A stretch of 20,184 nucleotides of DNA from an uncultured Thermoguttaceae bacterium (GTDB lineage: Bacteria > Planctomycetota > Planctomycetia > Pirellulales > Thermoguttaceae), in contig CAKVCP010000032.1 of NCBI GenBank assembly GCA_934725735.1, positions 1 through 20,184 on the forward strand. The letters run 5' to 3'. The notes beneath the pieces were generated by a model that saw nothing but the letters and a program-made list of their open reading frames with translations, was not told the DNA's origin and did not search any database. Positions within the stretch are counted from its first letter, which is position 1, and the number at the start of each line of letters is the position of its first letter. Positions 8,101 through 14,553 of the stretch are shown in pieces. The translations under genes and the position numbers were made by a program.

Positions 8101-8365
8101 GGACGAGTTTTTGCGCGAAGAGTTCCACGCGGTCGTCGTCGACCGTGCAGCCTTCCCAACTTACGACGACGTAGCTTTCAAAGGGGAACTGTTGCAAATA
8201 CCATTTATAGTCCCGCGTCTCTTGGAACTCGGCGGGAAGCCAGTCTTCGACGGAGTTGGAGTTGCTTTGTAGCGTCTGTCTCGTCCCCATCCACACGAAG
8301 GAGAGGAGAAAGAAGACGACAAGGAGAATTTTGAACCCGTAGTCCTTAAAGAAGTCTTTTTTCAT
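5102..8365 (-). CDS. RND/MMPL-family transporter, large
   Basis: This encodes a 1087-residue inner-membrane protein of the RND superfamily (MMPL type, predicted exporters). The order is: first membrane helix (about 10-27); a large extracytoplasmic domain (28-305); helices 2-6 (about 308-328, 333-353, 360-380, 408-425, 435-458); helix 7 (495-513); a second very large extracytoplasmic domain (514-915) with a charged, probably coiled-coil stretch at 655-740; then helices 8-12 (about 917-938, 945-965, 970-990, 1018-1038, 1046-1068). The motif ALGVAVDDTMHYL (979-991) in helix 10 carries the acidic pair expected for proton coupling. The equivalent helix 4 (ALVYVLGMSGAIHL) lacks Asp/Glu, so the two halves are not equal. 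The substrate cannot be deduced. It follows the lipoprotein gene by 84 bases on the same strand with no terminator between, so the two are probably co-transcribed. The ATG start has AAGGA about ten bases upstream. Confidence 0.9.
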   Translation of the reverse strand: MKKDFFKDYGFKILLVVFFLLSFVWMGTRQTLQSNSNSVEDWLPAEFQETRDYKWYLQQFPFESYVVVSWEGCTVDDDRVELFAQKLVPEQTIDNFSLAAPGETFKAELKLSAEPEESKEEIRELAGGSPNMSTQALLDASGAEVADASTSNEPNYFKSVMTGPRLERILRQAYERAERRPASSSSEVAETGADGLTEQDRKIRERLKGTLIGPDGKSTALIVTLRGPDRSSKSLKPILKKIREISTECGLPNTLEIKTGSLASQMVKNFKGMVDEIVNGRKVRMDGVILGGPPVDNVALNDEGERTLYRLAGLCAVIGLVIAYCCLRSIRLTMFVFWIACLSAGFALAFVAFTGSTCDTILLSMPALVYVLGMSGAIHLINYYHDAIREGGLAGATERAVRHAFTPCFFAQLTTAIGLGSLFAGRLVPITKFGCYSAIGVLFTLILLFFYLPTLLYFFPSKEYAKEHGGKGLDLNPTRIQRLWNVLGAFIIRRHRLVVILCLACMVFFGYHLYHLKTSVKMMNFFSDDAEIVKHYEWLEEKLGPLVPMEVVICFDNKKLYPNSYRTAERLELIQRISARIQEELAEDVGGSLSVGLFTPDVSDMATKGGAAYRTVSTVVGKTVDENRDALRDYLTIEGNPSLAEFSDYLVAESLAKNAEAEKALEEFRVNLEGVADSSGAPLTYELFQKADPNDLDENIAPYYAQYQALEKLEKDAATYAKQAQLVENQKTYLEEQQATDLRTVLAATSGNRSFRKMSIDENRLLNQAANRWLNERGVELWRISVRVWSLKRDVDYSVFIEQIKSVVEPILAEESLKLTTTFSGERDYESKLVEAREYVEERLPQAGEKPSKNDKDEKTLLREFVLSELSPEDQTALQTSMGETHNGSWIYPAGLSAKYTGMVPLVYQTQHELINGLTSSLIMAFALILFVFVFLLRSVPASLVAMLPNLFPVIVVFGFMSWAGILVDVGTMMTASVALGVAVDDTMHYLTWFSDGIAKGQTPKEAALNAYRRCATAMTQSTLIAGLGLFSFAFSTFVPTQRFGVMMLAILATAVFGDLVFLPALLTCSPLGKYFAKRHIGIKKSA

Positions 8366-8449
8366 TCAGATAGAATCCTTGGAAATTCAAGCGAGCGCGA
8401 CGCGCCCGATATGACGGCGCTAGTAGGATTGTTTGGCGTCGAGGAAATT

Positions 8450-9430
8450 TTAGGGGAGCGGCGCCCATTCGTCTTCGACGGGCTCTTGCGCGTTTTCTTC
8501 GTCGAGGGCGGAGTCGTCGTCGGAATTTTGGTCGACGTATTCCTCCCGCGCCTCTTCCTCTTCGTCTTGCGAAAGGTTCTGAGCTTCGACGGCGTCGAGT
8601 TCTGCGGCGCGGTCGTAAGCTTCTTCGTATGTTGGGACGCGTATAGTGCGCGGGGATTCTTCGCGCGGGGTGAAGACGGGAGCTTTGTAGGCGGGGGCGC
8701 GCTCGGGAGCGGTTTGCGCGAGGGGCGCGGGGCGTTCTTCGAGTCTTGCGGGACGCGTCGCGGGCTGCGGGGCGACGAGCTGAGTCGGCGGTTCTTCGAG
8801 GTTCGCAGCGTCGCGCTTGTCATTTTTCGGGACGAGCGCGGAGGTCTGGCGAATCGCGCCCGCGCGAGGAGCGACGAGATTGGCGAGTCGCACGTTCTGA
8901 GCGGCGGCGACGTCGGCGCGGGTAGCGACTTGCGTCGCGCGTCGCGCGGCGGAGACGTTCGCGTTAGGATTGCGTTGCGCGAGAACGCCGGGGAAGGCGT
9001 TCGCGGCGACTTTCCGCGCGGGGTCGGCGTTTGGCGCGGTTGAATTCTGCGCCATGGCTTTTTGGAGCGCGAGGGAGCTCGGCGCGTTAGGCGTCGTCGC
9101 GCCGACGTTCAGGCCGGGATAATTCTGGATGAAGGGATTGGCGTTCTGCGTCGGCGCACTGCGTTTTTTGCGCAAATACTCGTCCGGATCGACGCCGTCG
9201 TTCTTGAGTTTTTCGCGCAGTTGTTGATTTTCGACGAGGGCGTCGCGCAACTGAAATTGGACGCGATAGATTTCGTCTTCGAGCTGTCGTCGTTCGCCGA
9301 TGAGGATTGATTCGTTGATCGCGTATTGTTTTCTGGAAACGCATCCCACGAGCGAAGCGGCGCTTACGATAAGAAGCGCGACGACGGCGAGGCGCCGTGA
9401 ACGGTCTAACGTCGAGTGTTGATTCTTCAT
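8450..9430 (-). CDS. Predicted lipoprotein with coiled coil and low-complexity tail
   Basis: I do not recognise a family. The 326-residue protein starts with a positively charged n-region and a hydrophobic stretch (13-29). It ends in the lipobox LVGC with Cys30, so it should be lipid-anchored and exported. Residues about 36-75 (ERRQLEDEIYRVQFQLRD and on) form a coiled coil. Residues about 80-250 are Ala/Pro/Arg/Asn-rich low complexity. The C-terminus (about 265-326) is strongly acidic. Its position upstream of the RND transporter suggests a periplasmic or outer-membrane partner, or a structural envelope protein, but this is inference from neighbourhood only. The low-complexity part explains why its reverse strand also reads openly. 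Confidence 0.75.
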   Translation of the reverse strand: MKNQHSTLDRSRRLAVVALLIVSAASLVGCVSRKQYAINESILIGERRQLEDEIYRVQFQLRDALVENQQLREKLKNDGVDPDEYLRKKRSAPTQNANPFIQNYPGLNVGATTPNAPSSLALQKAMAQNSTAPNADPARKVAANAFPGVLAQRNPNANVSAARRATQVATRADVAAAQNVRLANLVAPRAGAIRQTSALVPKNDKRDAANLEEPPTQLVAPQPATRPARLEERPAPLAQTAPERAPAYKAPVFTPREESPRTIRVPTYEEAYDRAAELDAVEAQNLSQDEEEEAREEYVDQNSDDDSALDEENAQEPVEDEWAPLP

Positions 9431-9458
9431 TGCCTACAATCCTATATTTAGTATGGCG

Positions 9459-9476
9459 CGCGCGTCCATTCGCGCG
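9459..9476. other. CG-alternating hairpin in the lipoprotein mRNA leader
   Basis: CGCGCG at 9459-9464 and CGCGCG at 9471-9476 frame a 6-base loop (TCCATT). It lies between the candidate promoter and the lipoprotein start. It could fold in the mRNA leader; no function is claimed. Confidence 0.4.
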
Positions 9477-9485
9477 TTTTGACCG

Positions 9486-9514
9486 ATTCTAACGAATTTT
9501 TACGCGCGCGCCAA
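9486..9514 (-). promoter_or_regulatory. Candidate promoter of the lipoprotein-RND unit
   Basis: On the minus strand a -35 TTGGCG (9509-9514) and a -10 TAGAAT (9486-9491) are separated by exactly 17 bases. It lies just after the clpP terminator and about 55 bases before the lipoprotein start, where a promoter is needed. Confidence 0.55.
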
Positions 9515-9530
9515 TAGCTTTTGAGCCCAT

Positions 9531-9568
9531 AAAAAAGCGACTCGCGAAGTTGACAACGCGGGTCGTTT
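9531..9568 (-). terminator. Rho-independent terminator after the clpP pair
   Basis: On the minus strand AAACGACCCGCG pairs with CGCGAGTCGCTT (12 bp, two G·T pairs) around a short loop. Six T (9531-9536) follow. It is located about 30 bases past the clpP stop. Confidence 0.88.
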
Positions 9569-9597
9569 AGGAAAGTTGGCGAAAATTGCGTCTAGCG

Positions 9598-10203
9598 TCA
9601 CGCGGAGGGATTCGCGTTCGACGCGAGGGTTTCGACGACGTGGTCGACGAGTCCGTAATCGCGCGCTTCTTCCGCGGACATGAAGTTGTCGCGGTCGGTG
9701 TCGCGGCGAATCTCTTCGAGGGTGCGCCCGGAGTGCTTGAGAAGGATCTGATTGATCTTCTCTTTAATGAATCGGAACTCCTTGGCGTGGATCATGATTT
9801 CTTCGGCGGTGCCTTCCATCCCGGCGAGGGGCTGGTGAATCATGACGCGGGAGTTTGGGAGCGCGTAGCGTTTGCCCGGAGCTCCCGCAGTGAGAAGAAC
9901 CGCGCCCATCGACGCGCACTGACCGATGCAATAGGTGGCGACGTCGCAGCTGATATACTGCATCGTGTCGTAAATGGCGAGCCCTGCGGTCACGCTACCG
10001 CCGGGTGAGTTGATGTACAGGTGCACGTCCGCCTTGGGATCGACGGACTGCAAGTAGAGAAGTTGCGCGACGACCGCGTTGGCGCTTTCGTCCGTAACTT
10101 GCGTTCCGAGGAAGACGACGCGATCTTGAAGAAGACGGCTATAGATATCCATCGCGCGTTCTTCGCGACCGTTTTTATCGATGACTATCGGAATGAGGGA
10201 CAC
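9598..10203 (-). CDS. clpP: ATP-dependent Clp protease proteolytic subunit (second of two)
   Basis: ClpP forms the tetradecameric serine-protease barrel that degrades proteins fed by ClpX or ClpA/C ATPases. The 201-residue protein has the complete catalytic triad: Ser98 (GQCASMGA), His123 (MIHQP) and Asp172 (TDRDNFMSA). It also has YINSPGGSV (63-71) and the N-terminal DIYSRLLQDRVVFLG segment typical of canonical ClpP. The start is GTG at 10203, supported by AAGGA (10211-10215) seven bases upstream. It lies 54 bases after a second clpP gene on the same strand and is closed by a terminator. It resembles E. coli ClpP more than its partner does. Confidence 0.96.
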   Translation of the reverse strand: MSLIPIVIDKNGREERAMDIYSRLLQDRVVFLGTQVTDESANAVVAQLLYLQSVDPKADVHLYINSPGGSVTAGLAIYDTMQYISCDVATYCIGQCASMGAVLLTAGAPGKRYALPNSRVMIHQPLAGMEGTAEEIMIHAKEFRFIKEKINQILLKHSGRTLEEIRRDTDRDNFMSAEEARDYGLVDHVVETLASNANPSA

Positions 10204-10257
10204 TGGAGTTTCCTTCTGATATAAGTAAGCGAAAAGGGGCGAAACACGAGACGCGCG

Positions 10258-10866
10258 TCATTCTGCGACAGGGGTATGCGTCAAGATCTTGTCGACGAGG
10301 CCGTAGGCGAGCGCTTCTTCCGCGTTGAGGTAGAAGTCGCGATCGATATCCTTCGCGATCTGGTCGACAGATTTTCCGGTGCTTTCCGCGAGGATTTCGT
10401 TGAGCGTTTGGCGATCCTTGAGGATTTCGTTCGCCTGGATCTCGATGTCGGAGACTTGACCGCCGACTCCGCCCCACGGCTGATGGATCATGACTTTGCA
10501 GTGCGGCAAAGCGTGGCGCTTGCCTTTCGTTCCCCCCGCGAGAAGAATCGCGCCGCCGCTTGCGGCCAATCCGACGCAATAGGTGGCGACGGGACACGAG
10601 AGGAGTTTCATCGTGTCGTAGATCGCCAGCATGGAAGAAACGCTTCCGCCGGGCGAGTTAATATAAAAGTGAATTTCCTTCCGGCGATTCACGCTTTGCA
10701 GATAGAGGAGCTTCATCACCAGATCGTTCGCCGACAGGTTGTTGATTTCCCCCTGTAGGAAGACGATGCGGTTGTCGAGGAGGAGATCCCCAATCCCCAT
10801 CGTGCGTTGACGCTGATAATCTTGATAGCCGGCGTTCATTGAGCCCGTAGGCGCTTCGTATCTCAT
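10258..10866 (-). CDS. clpP: ATP-dependent Clp protease proteolytic subunit (first of two)
   Basis: This second ClpP paralogue has 202 residues from ATG 10866. The triad is intact: Ser103 (GLAASGGA), His128 (MIHQP) and Asp177 (IDRDFYL). YINSPGGSVSS is at 68-78. The N-terminus differs from its partner, with YQRQRTMGIGDLLLDNRIVFL (15-35) in place of the usual propeptide and IYSRL segment. A TTG at 10905 would extend it by 13 residues but has no ribosome-binding site. The ATG has only a weak one (AGAAAG), so the exact start is uncertain. Two adjacent clpP genes suggest a mixed ClpP1P2 barrel, as known in mycobacteria and Listeria. The Clp ATPases are not in the window. Confidence 0.95.
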   Translation of the reverse strand: MRYEAPTGSMNAGYQDYQRQRTMGIGDLLLDNRIVFLQGEINNLSANDLVMKLLYLQSVNRRKEIHFYINSPGGSVSSMLAIYDTMKLLSCPVATYCVGLAASGGAILLAGGTKGKRHALPHCKVMIHQPWGGVGGQVSDIEIQANEILKDRQTLNEILAESTGKSVDQIAKDIDRDFYLNAEEALAYGLVDKILTHTPVAE

Positions 10867-10922
10867 AGGCTTTCTATCGAAGTAAGGAGTGAAAGCGACG
10901 CGCAAGGAGCGAGTCGCAGCGC

Positions 10923-10971
10923 GCGCCGCGTTCCTTGAGCAGTTTTATCTCAAGAGATGCAAACGCGGCGC
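10923..10971. repeat. Nested inverted repeat (49 bases)
   Basis: The outer arms GCGCCGCGTT (10923-10932) and AACGCGGCGC (10962-10971) pair over 10 bp. Inside, CTTGAG (10934-10939) and CTCAAG (10949-10954) form a second 6-bp stem. No U-run follows on either strand, so it is not a simple terminator. It lies in the untranslated leader of clpP if the clpP pair is transcribed from the upstream gene. Confidence 0.6.
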
Positions 10972-11002
10972 CAAAAAGAGAAGCCGCCGCGTTTCCGCGG
11001 CG
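10971..11002 (-). terminator. Probable terminator after the acyl-CoA synthetase
   Basis: On the minus strand CGCCGCG and CGCGGCG form a perfect 7-bp stem around a GAAA tetraloop (10985-11002). CTTCTC and then five T follow (10973-10977). The U-run is a few bases away from the stem, so termination may be partial. Confidence 0.6.
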
Positions 11003-11009
11003 TCCCCTC

Positions 11010-11045
11010 GACCGAGTAGGAAAGGGAGGGGGATCCCGCTCGGTC
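11010..11045. repeat. Inverted repeat in the acs-clpP spacer
   Basis: GACCGAG (11010-11016) and CTCGGTC (11039-11045) are perfect 7-bp arms around a 22-base purine-rich (on the + strand) loop. It lies just beyond the synthetase stop codon and adds to two further hairpins in the same spacer. Confidence 0.5.
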
Positions 11046-11063
11046 AAGTCCAAAAAGTCACAA

Positions 11064-13196
11064 TCATTTCACGCGGCGGAGCATGATGCGCGCGTCGGCG
11101 ACGGAGCAACCCTTTCCCGCTTCGTGAACGATGAGAGGATTGATATCGCATTCGGCGATTTCAGGATGGTTGACGAGCATCGTCGCGAAGCTCAAGAGGG
11201 TCGCTTCGAGTTTGGCGACGTCGCACTTGGGGGCGCCGCGGAAGCCGTCGAGCATCTTGAAGGTCTTGATCTGGCGAACCATGCGTTCGGCGGAGACCTT
11301 CTGCATGGGAGCGAGACGGAAGGCGACGTCCTTCCAGAGTTCCGCGTAGGTTCCGCCGTGACCGATCATGACGAGGGGACCGAACTTCGCGTCGCGGTTG
11401 CAGCCGAGGATGACTTCGACGCCCTTTTCGGCCATCTGTTCGATGAGGATCGAATCGATCTTCGCGCCGGGAACGTTCTTTTCGACGTTTTCGTAGATCT
11501 TGGCGTAAGCGGCCTTCGCGGCTTCCGCCCCTTCCACGTTCAGGATAACGCCGCCCGCGTCGAACTTATGCTTGATGTCGTCGGACATGACCTTCATGAC
11601 GACCTTGGCGCCGATCTTTTCGACGATCGCGGCGGCTTCGTCCGCGCTCTTCGCCACGCCGCTCGCCAAGAGCGGAAGGTTGTAACATTCGAAGATCGGG
11701 CGGCAGTCGGCCTGGGTGAGGTACTTCGAGTCGGCGTCGCCAAGGAAATCGGCGACGAGCTTCTTCGCTTTTTCGACGTCGCATTCGGCGGCGTCCATAT
11801 ATTCGCGACCTTCAAGGTTGCGGAATTCGGCGAGTTTCACGTAGGCTCCGAGAGCCGCGACCGCCGCTTCGGGGAACGCATAGTTCGGAATACCCTGAGA
11901 AACGAGGTTGTGAACGCCTTCCGCGACGGCGCTCGCGCCCATGAACGCGCAGACGACCGGCTTGCCGCACGCATGGATGACTTTCGGGATATCGCGACCG
12001 ATATTGTCGGTATCCGTCATCGATTGAGGGGTGAGGAGGATGAGGCCGAGGTCGACGTTCGGGTCGGCCATGATCGCTTCGGTCGCGGCTTGATAACGAT
12101 CGCTATGCGCGTCGCCAAGGACGTCGACGGGGTTGCGCAGAGATGCGGCGGCGGGCATAGTTTCCTTAAGTTTCGCCTTCGTTTCGTCGGAGAGCTGCGC
12201 GAGCTTGAGACCGGCGTTGACCGCAGCGTCGGTCGCCATGACGCCGGGGCCCCCCGCGTTCGTGATGATCGCGAGGTTCTTGCCCTTGGGAAGAGGCTGC
12301 GTCGTGTAGAGCGCGGCGCGGTCGAAGAGTTCGGAGATCGTGTCGACGCGCTGGGCGCCAGACTGCAAGAAGAGGGCGTTGTAAACCGCGTCGGAGCCCG
12401 CGAGAGAACCGGTGTGGCTGCTGACCGCCTTCGCGCCTTCCGCGCTGCGTCCGGACTTGAGGACGAGGACGACCTTGCCCTTTTCCCAGAAGAGTTTCGA
12501 GGCGACTTCGATGAAGCCTTTGCCGCACGCGACGTCTTCGAGGTACATCGCGATCGCTTTCGTTTCGGGGTCGTCGGCGAGATATTCGAGGAGTTCGATT
12601 TCGTTGACGTCGGACTTATTGCCGAAGGAGATGAACTTGGAGAAGCCCATTTCGCGCGCTTCGGCGAAGTCGAGGACGGAGGTGCACAGAGCGCCGGACT
12701 GGGAGATGAACGCCAGATTTCCGGGCTTGCAGCTCTTCGCCGCGAAGCTGCCGTTGAGGCCCGCTTTCGCGTTGATAAGTCCGAGGCAGTTGGGGCCGAC
12801 GAGAGGAATATTGGCTTCTTTCGCCTTGCGCGCCATTTCCTTTTCGATCGCGGCGCCTTCGGGGCCGATTTCTTTGAAGCCCGCGGAGATAATCACGATC
12901 GCCTTCACCTTCTTTTCGATCGCCTGATCGACGACGGAAGGAACGAATTTCGCGTTGACGAGGACGAGAACGAGGTCGACGTCGGCGGGAATTTCGGAAA
13001 GCGAGGTGTAAGCTTGAAGACCTTCGATCTCGCCGCCCTTAGGATTGACGGGGTAGATCGCGCCTTTGTAGTCTTTGATCAGATTGAGGAGTACGTCGTT
13101 GCCAACTCCGCCCTTTTTCGCCGACGCGCCGACGACGGCGACCGACTTAGGATTGAACATTACGTCAAATTTAGCAAATCGTTCTTGCGATAACAC
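11064..13196 (-). CDS. Acetate-CoA ligase (ADP-forming), fused alpha-beta acyl-CoA synthetase
   Basis: The enzyme converts acyl-CoA, ADP and phosphate to free acid, CoA and ATP; with acetyl-CoA it is the ATP-yielding acetate step of many anaerobes. The 710-residue protein joins both subunits. A CoA-binding Rossmann domain (about 10-135, NPKSVAVVGAS) is followed by a succinyl-CoA-synthetase-like domain with Glu220 (AMYLED) and the phospho-accepting His261 (SSHTGSLAGSD), then a linker domain to about 460. An ATP-grasp domain (about 480-710) carries a second conserved histidine in KHKFDAGGV and the end motif DINPLIV. The start is GTG 13196 with AAAGGG seven bases upstream. The acyl substrate cannot be read from sequence. 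The neighbouring clpP genes are on the same strand but unrelated in function. Confidence 0.93.
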   Translation of the reverse strand: MLSQERFAKFDVMFNPKSVAVVGASAKKGGVGNDVLLNLIKDYKGAIYPVNPKGGEIEGLQAYTSLSEIPADVDLVLVLVNAKFVPSVVDQAIEKKVKAIVIISAGFKEIGPEGAAIEKEMARKAKEANIPLVGPNCLGLINAKAGLNGSFAAKSCKPGNLAFISQSGALCTSVLDFAEAREMGFSKFISFGNKSDVNEIELLEYLADDPETKAIAMYLEDVACGKGFIEVASKLFWEKGKVVLVLKSGRSAEGAKAVSSHTGSLAGSDAVYNALFLQSGAQRVDTISELFDRAALYTTQPLPKGKNLAIITNAGGPGVMATDAAVNAGLKLAQLSDETKAKLKETMPAAASLRNPVDVLGDAHSDRYQAATEAIMADPNVDLGLILLTPQSMTDTDNIGRDIPKVIHACGKPVVCAFMGASAVAEGVHNLVSQGIPNYAFPEAAVAALGAYVKLAEFRNLEGREYMDAAECDVEKAKKLVADFLGDADSKYLTQADCRPIFECYNLPLLASGVAKSADEAAAIVEKIGAKVVMKVMSDDIKHKFDAGGVILNVEGAEAAKAAYAKIYENVEKNVPGAKIDSILIEQMAEKGVEVILGCNRDAKFGPLVMIGHGGTYAELWKDVAFRLAPMQKVSAERMVRQIKTFKMLDGFRGAPKCDVAKLEATLLSFATMLVNHPEIAECDINPLIVHEAGKGCSVADARIMLRRVK

Positions 13197-13298
13197 GTAT
13201 ACGCCCTTTTCTATGAATCAGTGACTCGGAGGAGGCTAGGCTGGTCCGAGAAAACGACCGGAGCGGGGTGAACCGCGACCGGGGACAAAATTTTTTTC

Positions 13299-13326
13299 AT
13301 TATATAGCGCGGGATTTTTACGTCTA
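13299..13326 (-). promoter_or_regulatory. Candidate promoter of the acyl-CoA synthetase
   Basis: On the minus strand a perfect -10 TATAAT (13299-13304) has TAGACG (13321-13326) sixteen bases upstream as a poor -35. It would give a leader of roughly 95 bases that can fold: CCGG arms enclose a CGG/CCG stem around 13259-13282, and TCGGA/TCCGA pair closer to the start. Confidence 0.5.
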
Positions 13327-13388
13327 CCGTCGCGGCGCGTCCCTTTTCTTTCTTTATACGCGTAAAAGCAAGAAATAATTGTGACAAA

Positions 13389-14513
13389 TTACGATTTTTT
13401 CTCGAGAAGAGACTCGCGGATATATTCTCCGAGGCGTCTCATTCCTTCTTGGGTGGAGACGCGCGGGGTGAAACCGAGTTCGTTTCGCGCGCGACTCGTG
13501 TCGTACCAATAGGATTTGGCGAGTTGGGTCGCGAGGAAGCGGGTCATGCTCGGCTCTTTTTTCTTGTTGAAGATCGAATAGACCTTTTCTAGGACGGCGC
13601 CGACGCGCCACGCCGTTTGAAAGGAAACGCTTTTCGTCACGGGAGACTCGCCGGCGAGGGCGAGAATTTCGTCGATCCATCGCCAGCAGTTGAGAGGCTC
13701 TTCCTGGGCGATATAGTACACGGAGCCGGGAACGGGGGAGCCGGGGACGAGCGCTTCGCAAGCTTTGAGGTGAGCTTCGGCGCAGTTTTCGACGTAGATC
13801 GTCGCGAGACGGTTCGTACCGTCGCCGACGCGATGGAGGGCGCCGGAGCGTTTGCGCTGAAGGAGTCTCGGAACGAGATGACGGTCGCGCGGGCCCCAGA
13901 CGAGGTGCGGGCGCAGCGCGACGGTAAGGAGGGCGTCTTCGCGCAGAGGATCGCGTTTTTCGACGGGACGCGTCGCGAGGCGCGGGGCGAGGGTGCGGAA
14001 GTTTTTTTCGGAGAAATCGAGCCCGAGGAAGTCGTAGTCGTCGGTCCACGGGGCGTAGTTTGCGGCGCGGACGAACTGCTCGGCGACCGCTTTGGTCATC
14101 TGGTACCATCCGAGGAATTGGGGCGCGTAGGGGACGCTCTCGTCGATCCCTTCCTGGGATTCGACGGTGTTGGCGACGCATTGCGTGCTGGTGTAGACGA
14201 GCTTTCGCACGCGCTGGCGCAGGCACGCGGCGACGATATTGCGAGAGCCGAGAACATTCGTGCGGTAGTACGGCGCGGGATCCATAACGATGCTGGGGTA
14301 AGCGGCGATATGGAAGACGACGTCGCATCCTCGAACGGCGGCGTCGACGGCGTCGAAATCGTCGAGACTTCCGAGACGTTCTTCGACGCCGAGCTTCTTG
14401 AGGAGCGGGCTGGGATGGCGGTTGAGACTCCGCGTCTCATAACCTTCCGCGATCAATTGTTCGAGAAGGTACTGTCCAACAAATCCGCTGCCGCCGGTGA
14501 CTAACGCTTTCAT
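13389..14513 (-). CDS. NAD(P)-dependent SDR-family dehydrogenase/epimerase (3-beta-HSD-like)
   Basis: This is an extended short-chain dehydrogenase/reductase of 374 residues. It has the Rossmann motif TGGSGFVG (6-13), the catalytic pair Tyr137 and Lys141 (WYQMTKAVAE), the upstream serine/threonine site YTSTQCV (107-113) and RPHLVWGPRD (201-210). The later GDG.NRLATIYVENCAEAHL fits 3-beta-hydroxysteroid-dehydrogenase-like and OleD-like reductases, but the substrate is unknown. About 35-40 extra residues (about 153-195, acidic then basic) sit between the YxxxK helix and the RPHLVWGP strand. The ATG at 14513 is chosen because it opens directly into the Rossmann fold and has AGGA five bases upstream; the longer frame from 14615 would overlap dnaB. 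It lies 40 bases after dnaB on the same strand. Confidence 0.88.
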   Translation of the reverse strand: MKALVTGGSGFVGQYLLEQLIAEGYETRSLNRHPSPLLKKLGVEERLGSLDDFDAVDAAVRGCDVVFHIAAYPSIVMDPAPYYRTNVLGSRNIVAACLRQRVRKLVYTSTQCVANTVESQEGIDESVPYAPQFLGWYQMTKAVAEQFVRAANYAPWTDDYDFLGLDFSEKNFRTLAPRLATRPVEKRDPLREDALLTVALRPHLVWGPRDRHLVPRLLQRKRSGALHRVGDGTNRLATIYVENCAEAHLKACEALVPGSPVPGSVYYIAQEEPLNCWRWIDEILALAGESPVTKSVSFQTAWRVGAVLEKVYSIFNKKKEPSMTRFLATQLAKSYWYDTSRARNELGFTPRVSTQEGMRRLGEYIRESLLEKKS

Positions 14514-14553
14514 CGTCTTCCTATGGATCTTTTTATTCGCGCGTATGACGCCA

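Noticed and set aside
7157..8272. Long + strand open frame opposite the RND transporter
   Set aside because: Same codon-bias shadow; Arg/Asp/Glu-rich translation without any fold signature, while the minus-strand frame is a clear membrane transporter.
10867..10905. TTG start extending the first ClpP by 13 residues
   Set aside because: There is no ribosome-binding site upstream and the extra residues do not resemble a ClpP propeptide; ATG 10866 is simpler, although its own site is weak.
10935..13193. A 752-codon open frame on the + strand opposite the acyl-CoA synthetase gene
   Set aside because: It is an antisense shadow. The real gene almost never uses TTA, CTA or TCA codons, so the mirrored frame has no stops; it ends exactly opposite the TTA at codon 2 of the synthetase. 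The translated product has no recognisable domain.
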